A DNA stretch of 64,000 bases from an uncultured Bacteroidales bacterium (GTDB lineage Bacteria > Bacteroidota > Bacteroidia > Bacteroidales > Muribaculaceae), in assembly GCA_902760865.1 (NCBI GenBank), contig CACWID010000004.1, forward strand, positions 62,001 through 126,000, in the 5' to 3' direction. The notes under the pieces were generated by a model. That model made no database searches. It was given only the letters and a program-made list of their open reading frames with translations, and was not told where the DNA came from. A program made the translations under genes and the position numbers. This document shows, piece after piece, positions 7,658 through 16,404 of the stretch; the first letter of the stretch is position 1, and the number at the start of each line of letters is the position of its first letter.

Positions 7658-8788
7658 CTAATCTTGCTTGAGGAAGGTCATGAGGGCTTCCTTGTTCTCG
7701 ATGGGCGTGGTGGTGGGACGGCCCAGGTCGGCACGGGCGCCTTTCTTCACCTTAATCTCAAGGAGAAGGGGGGCCTCTTCCCGCGTCAGCGATTGCAGCC
7801 GTTGAACCAGATCGGGTTCATTGTCCACAGTGAGCACCGTCTTATAACCGAAAGACTTGGCAACCGACGGGATATCCACCTCATGGCCCACGGTGGGCTG
7901 GCCACCTACCGAGTCATGGGCACCGTTATTAAACACGACGTGATAAAAATTGGACGGTGCCACCGAACCGATGATGGCCATATTGCCAGCATGCATAATC
8001 GTCGCGCCATCGCCGTCGAAGCAGAACACCTTCCTGTCGGGCTTATTGATGGCAATACCCAACGCAATCTGCGAGGCATGTCCCATGGAACCGACCGTGA
8101 GGAAATCCTGGTGGTGACCCTGACCCATGGCGGAACGGTACTCAAACAGTTCACGGCTGATCATGCCGGTGGTCGAGACAATGACATCATGGGCCGAGAC
8201 ACTGCCGGCCACCAGGTCAATGGCACGTTCACGAGACAACGTGAATGGATGGGCGGATGCAGACTGCAGTTTATAGGTATCAAACGTCCCCTTCTTTACG
8301 ACGAGCGCAAAGGCCTCTTTGGTCGCCTGCATTTGGGCCACGGCGCGGCCAATCTGCTCGGGCAACAACGACTCGTCATCGGCCAAGATCTCATACTTTA
8401 TTCCCATCGTCTCGAGCAAGGGCAGCGTCACAAGGCCCTGCTTGCGATGCTGAGGCTCGTCCTTCACGCCCGGTTCTCCTCGCCACCCGATGACCAGGAG
8501 CACGGGGATGTTATACACCAGTTTGTCGGTCAGCGACATCAACGGGTTGACCGTGTTGCCCAGGCCAGAGTTCTGCATATAAACGACCGGAATGTGACCC
8601 GTAGCCAGATGGTAGCCTGCTGCCAGGCCGACGGCACCACCTTCATTGGCGGCAATGATATGCCGGTCCTTGGGCAGGTTGTCGGTGATGTAGGCGCACA
8701 GATTCTTCAGCAAAGAGTCAGGGACGCCAGTATAGAAATCAATCTGATGACCTTTCAGTTCATCAAAAAAACGCTTTGGTGATATCAT
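7658..8788 (-). CDS. aepY: Phosphonopyruvate decarboxylase
   Basis: 376 residues, thiamine-diphosphate-dependent. It begins with ISPKRFFDELKGHQIDFYTG and has the family blocks GVPDSLLK, ANEGGAVGLAAGYHLATG, YMQNSGLGN, RGEPGVKDEPQH and the TPP-binding stretch FCFDGDGATIMHAGNMAIIG. It converts phosphonopyruvate to phosphonoacetaldehyde, the irreversible step that pulls the unfavourable PEP mutase equilibrium forward. It is the last gene of the operon, 85 bases after the mutase gene. Acetolactate-synthase relatives are much longer (over 540 residues), so the short length and motif set make this call firm. Confidence 0.93.
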   Translation of the reverse strand: MISPKRFFDELKGHQIDFYTGVPDSLLKNLCAYITDNLPKDRHIIAANEGGAVGLAAGYHLATGHIPVVYMQNSGLGNTVNPLMSLTDKLVYNIPVLLVIGWRGEPGVKDEPQHRKQGLVTLPLLETMGIKYEILADDESLLPEQIGRAVAQMQATKEAFALVVKKGTFDTYKLQSASAHPFTLSRERAIDLVAGSVSAHDVIVSTTGMISRELFEYRSAMGQGHHQDFLTVGSMGHASQIALGIAINKPDRKVFCFDGDGATIMHAGNMAIIGSVAPSNFYHVVFNNGAHDSVGGQPTVGHEVDIPSVAKSFGYKTVLTVDNEPDLVQRLQSLTREEAPLLLEIKVKKGARADLGRPTTTPIENKEALMTFLKQD

Positions 8789-8873
8789 GATTGCATTAGC
8801 TGTATTTATCGTGAGCTCAACAAAAATAAGGTGCTGATACTCAGTTCCCCATCTTTGTTAAGAGGGGGTGTTG

Positions 8874-10184
8874 TCATTTTGTTCCAGGGATCAGCTCGAG
8901 AATCTGCTTGATGGGCATGCACAGGTCGTTGGCCTCGAACGAGCGGCCATTGGCAAGGATGCTCTCGGCACACTGTACCATCGCCGGATAGGCGGCACGC
9001 AGCAGGTGGTTGGCATAGATGACCACATTCACGCCCCACTCTGCCAGCTCGTCCTCGGTAATGTGGTTATAGGTCGTGGGCACGACAACCAGCGGAATGT
9101 TGGGTTCCTTCTCGCGGAAACGCATGCAGAATTCCTTGATGTCATCACCGCTCTTGTTCTTGGAATGAATCATGATTCCGTCTGCACCGGCCTGAACGTA
9201 AGCAAAGCAACGCTCCAGAGCGTCCTCAATGGATTTTCCTGCAATAAGGCTCTCGCAGCGGGCGATGATCATGAAGTCTGACGTGATTTGTGCTTGTTTT
9301 CCTGCACGTATCTTGGCGGAAAAGCCCTCGATGCTGTCCTGGGTCTGTATGGCATCGGTCCCGAAGAGGGAGTTCTTCTTCAATCCCACCTTGTCCTCGA
9401 TGATGATGGCCGAGACGCCAAGGCGCTCCAGGGTCCTCACCGTGAATACGAAATGCTCAGGTTTACCACCCGTGTCACCATCGTAGATGACAGGCTTGGT
9501 AGTCACTTCAAGCGCATCGTTCAAGTCATGCAGACGTGTTGTCAAGTCCACCGCCTCGATGTCGGGCTTGCCCTTGCTGGTCGAGTCGGTCAGCGAGCTG
9601 GCCCACATGCCGTCAAACTCACGTTTCATATTGTTGACCGTAACCGAGGTATTCTCGATAATCAGGCCCGTCAAGCCATTGTGGGACTCACAGATGCGGA
9701 CAATCTTCTTGGCATTGATGAGGCGGCGAAGGCGCTTCAGGCGCACGTCGGGCGTGGTGCCGATTTCCTTGAGGCGCTCGTTGAGCATGGTTGAGGAGAT
9801 GCCCTTGGTGTAAGGCACGTCGATGACCTTGCCACCCCACTCTGCCAACTTGTCAATGACCTGCTGGCGGGTCTTGGCCTGGACACCATCCTTCCAGTCG
9901 TCGCCATGGACCACAAAGTCGGGCTTTATTCTTTCCAAGTTGGGACGGTAGTCAAGAGTCGTCTGAGGAATGACCTCAGAAACGCCCTTCAGATTGCTTA
10001 CGACCAGCGAACGCTGCTCGTAGTTCAGATAAGGCAGACGCTTGTAACTGGCAATCGCCTCGTCGGTCAGCACACCGACAACCACACGGCCATATTTGGA
10101 AGCCTCGTGCAGGATGTTGAGGTGACCAGGATGAATGATGTCGGCACTCATGCCAACATAAACAGTTTTCGTTTCTTTGTCCAT
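8874..10184 (-). CDS. aepX: Cytidylyltransferase-phosphoenolpyruvate mutase fusion
   Basis: 436 residues in two domains. Residues 5-135 are a nucleotidyltransferase of the HxGH class ([17 protein letters not shown], with HPGH at 18-21) and the [12 protein letters not shown] ending seen in cytidylyltransferases. Residues about 147-430 are PEP mutase, with the catalytic loop [10 protein letters not shown] at 263-272 and DGDTGG at 235-240. The mutase makes phosphonopyruvate from PEP. The N-terminal domain would activate a phosphonate as a CMP ester. This domain order is known from AepX of Bacteroides capsule loci. Its neighbours supply the decarboxylase, reductase and LicD transferase, so the whole activation and transfer path is present. 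Confidence 0.94.
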   Translation of the reverse strand: MDKETKTVYVGMSADIIHPGHLNILHEASKYGRVVVGVLTDEAIASYKRLPYLNYEQRSLVVSNLKGVSEVIPQTTLDYRPNLERIKPDFVVHGDDWKDGVQAKTRQQVIDKLAEWGGKVIDVPYTKGISSTMLNERLKEIGTTPDVRLKRLRRLINAKKIVRICESHNGLTGLIIENTSVTVNNMKREFDGMWASSLTDSTSKGKPDIEAVDLTTRLHDLNDALEVTTKPVIYDGDTGGKPEHFVFTVRTLERLGVSAIIIEDKVGLKKNSLFGTDAIQTQDSIEGFSAKIRAGKQAQITSDFMIIARCESLIAGKSIEDALERCFAYVQAGADGIMIHSKNKSGDDIKEFCMRFREKEPNIPLVVVPTTYNHITEDELAEWGVNVVIYANHLLRAAYPAMVQCAESILANGRSFEANDLCMPIKQILELIPGTK

Positions 10185-10207
10185 TGTATTATTCTTATTT
10201 ATTGTAT

Positions 10208-11275
10208 TTATTCTCTTATTGATTTCACGGCGGCAAGAATCACGTCAGGGTCAATGGCAATCGGCGTATTCTTGGCTCGCTCGAGATTGATACCTCTAGC
10301 CACCGTCATATCGTCAAAATCCCTGTTCTTGTCAAAGCCCAACCCCAATCGGGAGATGTAGTGTTTCATCACCGCAAAAGGTGCGTCTTGCACATTAAGC
10401 ATAGAACGCAATCGTTCCATCTTCTCCACATGGTGGCCATAGTCACTGCCCATATACCTGCTGGCATCACCCTCAAGATTGTACTTCAAGAAGAAGGGGA
10501 AGGTCAAAGCCACCGCATGGCCGTGAGGGTAGCTATATTTGGAAGTCAAGGTATAGGACAACGCGTGGGGAACGGTGGTGCGGGTTATGTTAATGGCACG
10601 GCCAGCAGCATTAGCGCCGATCAAGAGTGCATCCCTGTCAGACGGCGAGAGATGCTCCTTCTCGAGCAACGGGTATATCATGCTGATTGCCTCAAGCGCA
10701 TGATGATCAGACTCGACAGTGGCGTTGATGTTCCAATAAGCCTCGATGGCCTGAGCAAGGGCATCAAATCCGGTGCAGGAGGTCAGGTAGCGGCTATTAT
10801 TGTAGGTGAAGGGCGGATACAAGATGACAGAGTCTGGCAAGATTGAAGCATCGCTGATGGAATGCTTGACGCCGTCAATATAGCAGACAGCAAACTGGGT
10901 GGACTCTGCTCCGGTGCCGGCAGTAGTAGGGATGGCCAGCAGACGGATATCGAGATGAGCATAATGACGGATCAGTTTTGCCATATCCATCACGCTACCG
11001 CCACCGACGGCGACAACAACGTCAGGTTCCGTGCGTTGGAGCAATGAAACACCCTTCTGCACATCCTCCATCTTGGGATTCTCGGTAAAGTCGTCAAAAT
11101 CGACAACAGTCATTTGACAGGAGAGCGCCTCAACCAAGTCCTTCGCGCCACAAGCCTGATAGGACCTGTGACCATGGACCACGAGAGCAGATCTGGCATC
11201 CCCGACAAAAGAAGAGAAAGCATTCTTGAAATCTTCTTCGGTCTGGCAGCACTCTATATATTGTTCCATTTCCAT
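10208..11275 (-). CDS. Iron-containing alcohol dehydrogenase, likely phosphonoacetaldehyde reductase
   Basis: 355 residues with type III (Fe) alcohol dehydrogenase features: the NAD-binding [47 protein letters not shown] and the metal-ligand region with [10 protein letters not shown]. Genes of this family next to PEP mutase and phosphonopyruvate decarboxylase encode reductases that turn phosphonoacetaldehyde into 2-hydroxyethylphosphonate, as in phosphinothricin and fosfomycin pathways. Here it takes the place of the aminotransferase AepZ found in Bacteroides fragilis 2-aminoethylphosphonate loci; no transaminase is in the operon. The family call is firm; the substrate is inferred from context. 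Confidence 0.87.
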   Translation of the reverse strand: MEMEQYIECCQTEEDFKNAFSSFVGDARSALVVHGHRSYQACGAKDLVEALSCQMTVVDFDDFTENPKMEDVQKGVSLLQRTEPDVVVAVGGGSVMDMAKLIRHYAHLDIRLLAIPTTAGTGAESTQFAVCYIDGVKHSISDASILPDSVILYPPFTYNNSRYLTSCTGFDALAQAIEAYWNINATVESDHHALEAISMIYPLLEKEHLSPSDRDALLIGANAAGRAINITRTTVPHALSYTLTSKYSYPHGHAVALTFPFFLKYNLEGDASRYMGSDYGHHVEKMERLRSMLNVQDAPFAVMKHYISRLGLGFDKNRDFDDMTVARGINLERAKNTPIAIDPDVILAAVKSIRE

Positions 11276-11285
11276 CTAAAAAATA

Positions 11286-12125
11286 TCAATCAAAAAACTC
11301 AAGCCGCTCGACATGGTGATAGACGTTGTCCAGGTCGGGAGGCAGCTGCATGTAGTCCCCGTAGAGATCCTGCAGCACACGGTCGTAATTGCCCGGAACA
11401 AACGTCTCAATACCCTCAAACACATGGGTCGCGAGCGGGAAAATGTCACTCTTGTCGTGGACCTTGTGGAACGGGATGCCATAGTCGAAGGTGACACGCT
11501 TGCAGCGAGCGACCCTACTGAGGAACCTCAAGACGGGGAAGCACACGTGACGGTTCAACCACGTCAAGGCTCTGATTTTGCACATTGTCGCCTCGCTGCC
11601 GTTACCGGCACGGAAAAGCGTGAAAGCAAAACTCTGCAGGCGCCAGCGCTGGGTGGCAGGCATCACCGTATCAAACGGAAAAATGTCGATAAAGACGCCC
11701 CTCTCCTTGAATACCCTCTCATAGGAACCCTCGTCCAGGAATGAACGTTTGTCCCTCAATTTTGCAAAGAGATTGAAGTAGTTCTTGTCGGTATCGTTGG
11801 TCTGCAGCGCTATGTGCTCGGGCAGTTCGGAGGGCAGCACCTTCATCAACCGCAGGTAGTCCTTGCGCATGACACCCACATCCAGGTCGTCGTCCCAGGG
11901 GATGAAGCCATCGTGACGTATGGCGCCGAGCAATGTACCCCAGTAGAGGAAATAGGGGATGTCATGCTTGCGGCAGATGCGGTCCAGTTCCTTGAGCATA
12001 TCGAGCATGACCAACTGCTGGCGACGCAATAGCGACCCCTCGGGATTGAAACGGGCTTTAAGCTCGTCGGCGTTGAATGTCGGTTTACTAGCCATACACA
12101 TTACTATTGCGTCAGGTTGTGTCAT
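11286..12125 (-). CDS. LicD-family phospho/phosphonate transferase
   Basis: 279 residues with the LicD signature [19 protein letters not shown] followed by [11 protein letters not shown]. In characterised members LicD moves phosphocholine from CDP-choline to a sugar. Next to a cytidylyltransferase-PEP mutase fusion, it most likely moves a CMP-activated phosphonate to a glycan. The gene ends 10 bases before the reductase gene. The start is uncertain: 12125 gives ten extra residues, while the ATG at 12095 ([13 protein letters not shown]) is more family-like; neither has a strong ribosome-binding site. The 5' end abuts the inverted-repeat element at 12132-12270, which separates it from galE. Confidence 0.85.
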   Translation of the reverse strand: MTQPDAIVMCMASKPTFNADELKARFNPEGSLLRRQQLVMLDMLKELDRICRKHDIPYFLYWGTLLGAIRHDGFIPWDDDLDVGVMRKDYLRLMKVLPSELPEHIALQTNDTDKNYFNLFAKLRDKRSFLDEGSYERVFKERGVFIDIFPFDTVMPATQRWRLQSFAFTLFRAGNGSEATMCKIRALTWLNRHVCFPVLRFLSRVARCKRVTFDYGIPFHKVHDKSDIFPLATHVFEGIETFVPGNYDRVLQDLYGDYMQLPPDLDNVYHHVERLEFFD

Positions 12126-12131
12126 TATTCG

Positions 12132-12270
12132 ATTGCTAGAATTATAACCGCCCCGCGGGCGGGAAATTAAGCAAATTATTATAAAATTTTATTATTATAA
12201 ATATTAATTTTAATCTAAAAATTTGTTTAATTTCCCGTGCTATAGCACGGTTATATTACCATATCGCAAT
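12132..12270. repeat. Inverted-repeat element inside the phosphonate operon
   Basis: A 139-base structure with nested arms. ATTGC (12132-12136) faces GCAAT (12266-12270), TATAACCG (12143-12150) faces CGGTTATA (12248-12255), and GGGAAATTAAGCAAATT (12161-12177) faces AATTTGTTTAATTTCCC (12220-12236). Each arm carries its own GC palindrome (CCCGCGGG, and CCGTGCTATAGCACGG at 12234-12249) and the centre is pure AT. No coding sequence. It could be a miniature transposable element or a large RNA hairpin that tunes expression of licD and later genes. Confidence 0.75.
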
Positions 12271-12298
12271 TATGGCACAGACTCATGATTAGACGGTA

Positions 12299-13333
12299 TT
12301 ACATGATGCCGCGCTCGCGGAGTTTCTTTTGCCAGTTCCAGGCGCTGAGCATGGTGTCGTCGAGGGAAATCTCGGCGTGCCAGCCGAGGACCTCATTGGC
12401 GCGCTTGGGATCGGCCCAGATCTGGACGATGTCGCCGGGGCGGCGCGGTGCAATCTTGTGGGGCACCTTCACGCCCGTGGCGCGCTCGAAGGAGTGCAGC
12501 AGCTCCAGCACCGAAGCGCCGTTGCCGGTACCGATGTTGAAGATTTCGAGGGCCTCGTCGCTCTTGTCCTCGAGCATACGCTCCAGGGCCCTGACGTGGG
12601 CCTTGGCGAGATCCACGACGTTGATGAAGTCGCGGATGCAAGAGCCGTCACGGGTGGGATAATCGTCACCGAAGATGCTCAACTCCTTGCGCACGCCGAT
12701 GGCGGTCTGAGTCAGGTAGGGCACCAGGTTCTGGGGCACGCCGTTGGGCAACTCGCCGATTTCGGCACTGGGATGGGCACCGATGGGATTGAAGTAGCGC
12801 AGCAGGATGGCCTTGATAGGACTGCCGCTGCGGATGACGTCGCTGATGATGTCTTCACAGATCTGCTTGGTGGCACCATAGGGCGAGGTGGCCTTCTTGG
12901 TGGGCGCATCCTCGGTGATGGGATTCTTGTCGGGCTCGCCATAGACCGTGCATGACGACGAGAAGACAAAGCCTTTCACGCCGAACTCGGGCATGAGCTC
13001 CAGCAGGTTGAGCAGAATGTTAATGTTGTTGCGGTAATACTTGATGGGCTTCTCCATGCTCTCGCCCACCGCCTTGCTGGCAGCGAAGTTGATGATACCG
13101 CTGATGCCGGGATTGTCCTCGAAGAGTTTGCGGACAACGGCGCGGTCGGTGCAGTCGCCCTTGACGAACACCGGACGGATGCCCGTAATGCGCTCGATAC
13201 CGTCAAGCACATCTTCGTTACTGTTACTCAGGTCGTCGATGATAACCACCTCATAACCTGCCTGCTGCAATTCTACTGTCGTGTGCGAACCGATAAATCC
13301 GGTTCCGCCTGTTACTAAGATTTTACCTTTCAT
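12299..13333 (-). CDS. galE: UDP-glucose 4-epimerase
   Basis: 344 residues of the extended short-chain dehydrogenase fold. The NAD-binding motif is VTGGTGFIGSHT near residue 7, the catalytic pair is SSSCTVYG and the YxxxK in SPYGATKQICED, and RYFNPIGAHPS plus GDDYPTRDGSCIRDFI are GalE hallmarks. It interconverts UDP-glucose and UDP-galactose (possibly also the N-acetyl sugars). Located between the flippase gene (10 bases upstream) and the inverted-repeat element, it probably supplies a galactose-type donor for the glycan made by this operon, though it may also serve general metabolism. Confidence 0.95.
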   Translation of the reverse strand: MKGKILVTGGTGFIGSHTTVELQQAGYEVVIIDDLSNSNEDVLDGIERITGIRPVFVKGDCTDRAVVRKLFEDNPGISGIINFAASKAVGESMEKPIKYYRNNINILLNLLELMPEFGVKGFVFSSSCTVYGEPDKNPITEDAPTKKATSPYGATKQICEDIISDVIRSGSPIKAILLRYFNPIGAHPSAEIGELPNGVPQNLVPYLTQTAIGVRKELSIFGDDYPTRDGSCIRDFINVVDLAKAHVRALERMLEDKSDEALEIFNIGTGNGASVLELLHSFERATGVKVPHKIAPRRPGDIVQIWADPKRANEVLGWHAEISLDDTMLSAWNWQKKLRERGIM

Positions 13334-13343
13334 ATATTCTATT

Positions 13344-14828
13344 TTAGTCGTTTATATTATTGTCACCTGTTGATTTGTGGCGTCGTGTACGGAGGAACTC
13401 GACGCACTCCTCAAATATCTTGGCTCGTAGCAATTTCATCGTCAGCGCATAGAGCGCCACGGCAATGACAACTCGGGCCACCAGCAAGGCATAGATGTTG
13501 CTGATGGGGAGCGTCAGGAAATAGGTGGCCACCATCACAACCAGGGCAATCAGCATGAACGGCAACAAGTCGCGCAGCATGGTCGTGAAGCGGTAGCCGA
13601 TGAGCCGCGAAGCGAAAACCTGCCATGCCAGCAGCCACATAATGTTGACAACGGCGAATGCCATCACCATGGGCTTGAAACCCATCGAGTGACAAGCAAG
13701 CACCGCAGCCAGCATGACGACAATCTGACCGATGCTGAGCCACATATAGATATTGGACTTGCCGAGGCTCAAGAAGAGATTCTGATAGACAGTGTACAAG
13801 GGGATGAATGCCCCGCTGATGCACAGAATCTGCAGCAACGGAATGCTGTTGGCCCACTCCTCGCCGATGGCGATGATGATGAACTGCGGGGCCACCAGCG
13901 ACAGTCCCAGCATGACCGGGAAAGCCATGAAGGCCGTGAAACGCAGCATCTTGCCGAAGATGCGGCGCTGCCTATCGTTATCATCATTGATGCGCGTCAG
14001 CACAGGCTGTGCCACCTGTGCAACAGTATTGGACACCAACTGATTGGCCATCGTGTTCCACTTGTTTGCCTGGGTAAAGTTACCGACTGATTCTGCCGGG
14101 AAGAGTCGCCCGAACACCACCGTCAGCACATTGTTGTTGATCGTGGTGAGCACCGTGGTGATGAGCACTTTGTAGCTGAAGGAGAACATCTGCTTCACTG
14201 GCGTGAAATCGACATGGAACGACGGCATCCATCGGGCAAAGTAGTAACGACCGATGCATATCATCACGTTGTACAGCACCTGTTGTGCGGCAAGGCTCCA
14301 GTAAGAGAACCCGTTGAATGCCATTACCACGCCAACCGTACCCGAAACGGCAAGGGTCAGCAGGCTCACGATGGCCTTCTCCTTGACACGCAGCGCGCGG
14401 GTGAGCACTGCGTTGGGCGTGATGCCGATGGCAGCGAAGATGAAGCCCAGGAACAGGAAGCGTGACAGGCTGGTGAGGCATGGCTGGTGATAGAAGGCCG
14501 CGATGAGCGGAGCGCACAGGAACAGCAACGCATACAGGAACAGGCTCACGCCGATGTTGAACCAGAATACCGAGTTGTAGTCGTTGTGCTTGATGTCCTT
14601 GATGTTGATCAGCGCCACGCCGAAACCGCTGTCCTGCAGGTTGCCGGCAATGAGCGAGAAGATGGCGAGCATCCCCACGACACCATACTCCCCTGGCGTG
14701 AGCAAACGCGCCAGGAAGATGCCGATAATCAGGTTGAGCAACTGCGTACCGCCGCTGCTCAGGAATCCCCAGAACAAGCCCTGGGCAGTCCTCTGTTTCA
14801 ACGTCTGATTATCGTCGCCGTGATTCAT
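13344..14828 (-). CDS. Polysaccharide flippase (Wzx/MOP superfamily)
   Basis: 494 residues with about 12-14 hydrophobic helices. The N-terminus (QRTAQGLFWGFLSSGGTQLLNLIIGIFLARLL then TPGEYGVVGM) is typical of WzxC/AmsL-like oligosaccharide flippases. It should move a lipid-linked glycan across the inner membrane. Its ATG overlaps the stop codon of the upstream phosphatase gene by one base (TAATG at 14826-14830), so the two are coupled. No Wzy polymerase or ligase is present in this operon, so the exported unit may be short or the remaining genes may lie elsewhere. Confidence 0.9.
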   Translation of the reverse strand: MNHGDDNQTLKQRTAQGLFWGFLSSGGTQLLNLIIGIFLARLLTPGEYGVVGMLAIFSLIAGNLQDSGFGVALINIKDIKHNDYNSVFWFNIGVSLFLYALLFLCAPLIAAFYHQPCLTSLSRFLFLGFIFAAIGITPNAVLTRALRVKEKAIVSLLTLAVSGTVGVVMAFNGFSYWSLAAQQVLYNVMICIGRYYFARWMPSFHVDFTPVKQMFSFSYKVLITTVLTTINNNVLTVVFGRLFPAESVGNFTQANKWNTMANQLVSNTVAQVAQPVLTRINDDNDRQRRIFGKMLRFTAFMAFPVMLGLSLVAPQFIIIAIGEEWANSIPLLQILCISGAFIPLYTVYQNLFLSLGKSNIYMWLSIGQIVVMLAAVLACHSMGFKPMVMAFAVVNIMWLLAWQVFASRLIGYRFTTMLRDLLPFMLIALVVMVATYFLTLPISNIYALLVARVVIAVALYALTMKLLRAKIFEECVEFLRTRRHKSTGDNNIND

Positions 14829-15349
14829 TACTTTGCCAATATCATGTCAATCCACTCGCGCACACAGGCGTCACCGCCACGGCGCTCGAGAATGTGTATT
14901 CCGGGAATGCCACGGACCTTGCCGCAGGCATCGGCGGGACATGCCGCCCACCCCACTGCCGCAAGCAGGTCATAGCAGTTGACATCGTCGCCGACGTATG
15001 CCACCTGCTGCAGCGTGATACCCATCTCGTCGCAAATCTCGCGCACGGCAGCCAGCTTGCCGCCGTCACGGGCACTCTGCTTGAGGTAGTCGAGCCCGAG
15101 CTTGCGAGCCCGGTTGACGTTGATGGGCGTGTTCTCGCTCGTGACGATGCCCACCTTCACTCCAGTGCGCTGCAGCATCTGCAGGCCCATGCCGTCGCGG
15201 GTGTTGAACTTCTTGAACTCGGTGCCGTCGCTGCCGTAGTACATGCCGCCGTCGGTGAGCGTGCCGTCCACGTCGGTTAGGAACAGCCGCAGGTCGGCAG
15301 TGCCCGGCACACGGGCAGGAGGATTATTCGATATGTCGGTCGTTGCCAT
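14828..15349 (-). CDS. KdsC-like HAD phosphatase
   Basis: 173 residues, HAD subclass C0 like KDO-8-phosphate phosphatase. Motif I is FLTDVDGTLTDGGMYY, followed by EFKKFNTRDGMGLQML; motif II is VGIVTSENT; motif IV is VAYVGDDVNCYDLL. KdsC removes phosphate from KDO-8-phosphate; close relatives act on N-acylneuraminate-9-phosphate or other sialic-acid-like sugars, and length alone cannot separate them. About 17 residues precede the domain. In this operon it may serve a nine-carbon or KDO sugar of the glycan, or be the cell's ordinary KdsC. Confidence 0.85.
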   Translation of the reverse strand: MATTDISNNPPARVPGTADLRLFLTDVDGTLTDGGMYYGSDGTEFKKFNTRDGMGLQMLQRTGVKVGIVTSENTPINVNRARKLGLDYLKQSARDGGKLAAVREICDEMGITLQQVAYVGDDVNCYDLLAAVGWAACPADACGKVRGIPGIHILERRGGDACVREWIDMILAK

Positions 15350-15358
15350 GATGTTATT

Positions 15359-16306
15359 CTATTTCAGATATTGTTCAATATTGTATCGGGGCCGGTGCTT
15401 GCCCTCGGTGTAAATGCGCCCGATGTAGGCGGCGATGATGCTCATGCACACCAGCAGACAGCCGCCGACAAACCAGATGGACAGCATCAGCGATGCCCAG
15501 CCCTGCACTCCGCGGCCCTGGCACAACGCCACGATCACATAGGCCAGGATGCCCAGGCTGATGAGCAGAAACAGCACACCCAGATAGAAGATGAGCCGCA
15601 ACGGCTTGACGCTGAACGAGGTGACGCCGTCAACAGCCAGCGAAAGCATCTTGCCGAGCGAGTATTTACTCTCGCCCGCTTGACGTTCCAGCCGGTCATA
15701 GGACACCGAGTCGGTCCGGTAGCCAATCAAGGGCACAAGACCGCGCAGGAACAAATTGCGCTCCTCATAGCGGCACAACGCGTCCACCGCACGACGACTC
15801 ATCAGCCTGAAGTCAGCGTGGTTATACACCGTGCGGGCGCCCATGGCGTCCATGAAGCGGTAGAACAGCCGCGCCGTCGTGCGCTTGAACACCGAGTCGC
15901 TGGCACGCCCGCGCCGCACCCCATAGACGATGTCACAGCCGTCCCGATACTTCTCGAGCATATCGGGAATGGCACGGATGTCGTCCTGCAGGTCGGCATC
16001 GATGGTAACGGTGACGTCAGCGTCCTCACGGGCCGTTTCCAGGCCCGCCATGAGGGCATTCTGGTGATCGACATTGCCCGCCAGCTTGAGGCCGCGCACA
16101 CGCCGATTGGCCTCACAGTAGCCGGCAATCAGCGGCCACGTCTCGTCACGCGAGCCGTCATCGACATAGAGGATATAGCTATTCTCACCTACAAGGCTGT
16201 CACGCATCATGCCGCCAAGCAACGTGAGCAACCGTTGGTTAGTCTGCGGCAGCGCGTCCTGTTCATTATAGCACGGCACCACAATAGCTAAAACCGAGCA
16301 AGCCAT
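15359..16306 (-). CDS. Family 2 glycosyltransferase, GtrB/DPMS type with two membrane helices
   Basis: 315 residues. The N-terminal GT-A domain has VVPCYNEQDALP, YVDDGSRDETW, GNVDHQNALMAGLE and the metal-binding IDADLQDD. The C-terminus has two transmembrane helices near 233-258 and 268-292 and ends in GRIYTEGKHRPRYNI, the usual ending of bactoprenol-phosphate glucosyltransferases such as GtrB. It likely makes polyprenyl-phosphate-linked sugar for glycan modification. It is the first gene of the minus-strand phosphonate/glycan operon and has a very good promoter upstream. A second gene of the same broad type is at 51385. Confidence 0.9.
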   Translation of the reverse strand: MACSVLAIVVPCYNEQDALPQTNQRLLTLLGGMMRDSLVGENSYILYVDDGSRDETWPLIAGYCEANRRVRGLKLAGNVDHQNALMAGLETAREDADVTVTIDADLQDDIRAIPDMLEKYRDGCDIVYGVRRGRASDSVFKRTTARLFYRFMDAMGARTVYNHADFRLMSRRAVDALCRYEERNLFLRGLVPLIGYRTDSVSYDRLERQAGESKYSLGKMLSLAVDGVTSFSVKPLRLIFYLGVLFLLISLGILAYVIVALCQGRGVQGWASLMLSIWFVGGCLLVCMSIIAAYIGRIYTEGKHRPRYNIEQYLK

Positions 16307-16341
16307 CTTCTCTTATCTATGTTCTGATAACTACTAATCGG

Positions 16342-16372
16342 CAAAGGTACATTTTAATCACGATATCAGCAA
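16342..16372 (-). promoter_or_regulatory. Promoter of the glycan/phosphonate operon
   Basis: On the minus strand, -33 TTGC (16372-16369), 19-base spacer, -7 TACCTTTG (16349-16342). The first start codon at 16306 is 36 bases further. It is the best promoter for the eight genes ending at 7658. Confidence 0.8.
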
Positions 16373-16404
16373 GAATAATCTTACAAGAATTGCCCGCAGC
16401 CGGA

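Noticed and set aside
10208-11275. Reading the phosphonate genes as a degradation pathway
   Set aside because: PEP mutase with a cytidylyltransferase domain plus LicD points to synthesis and transfer; no phosphonatase, C-P lyase or phosphonate transporter is present.
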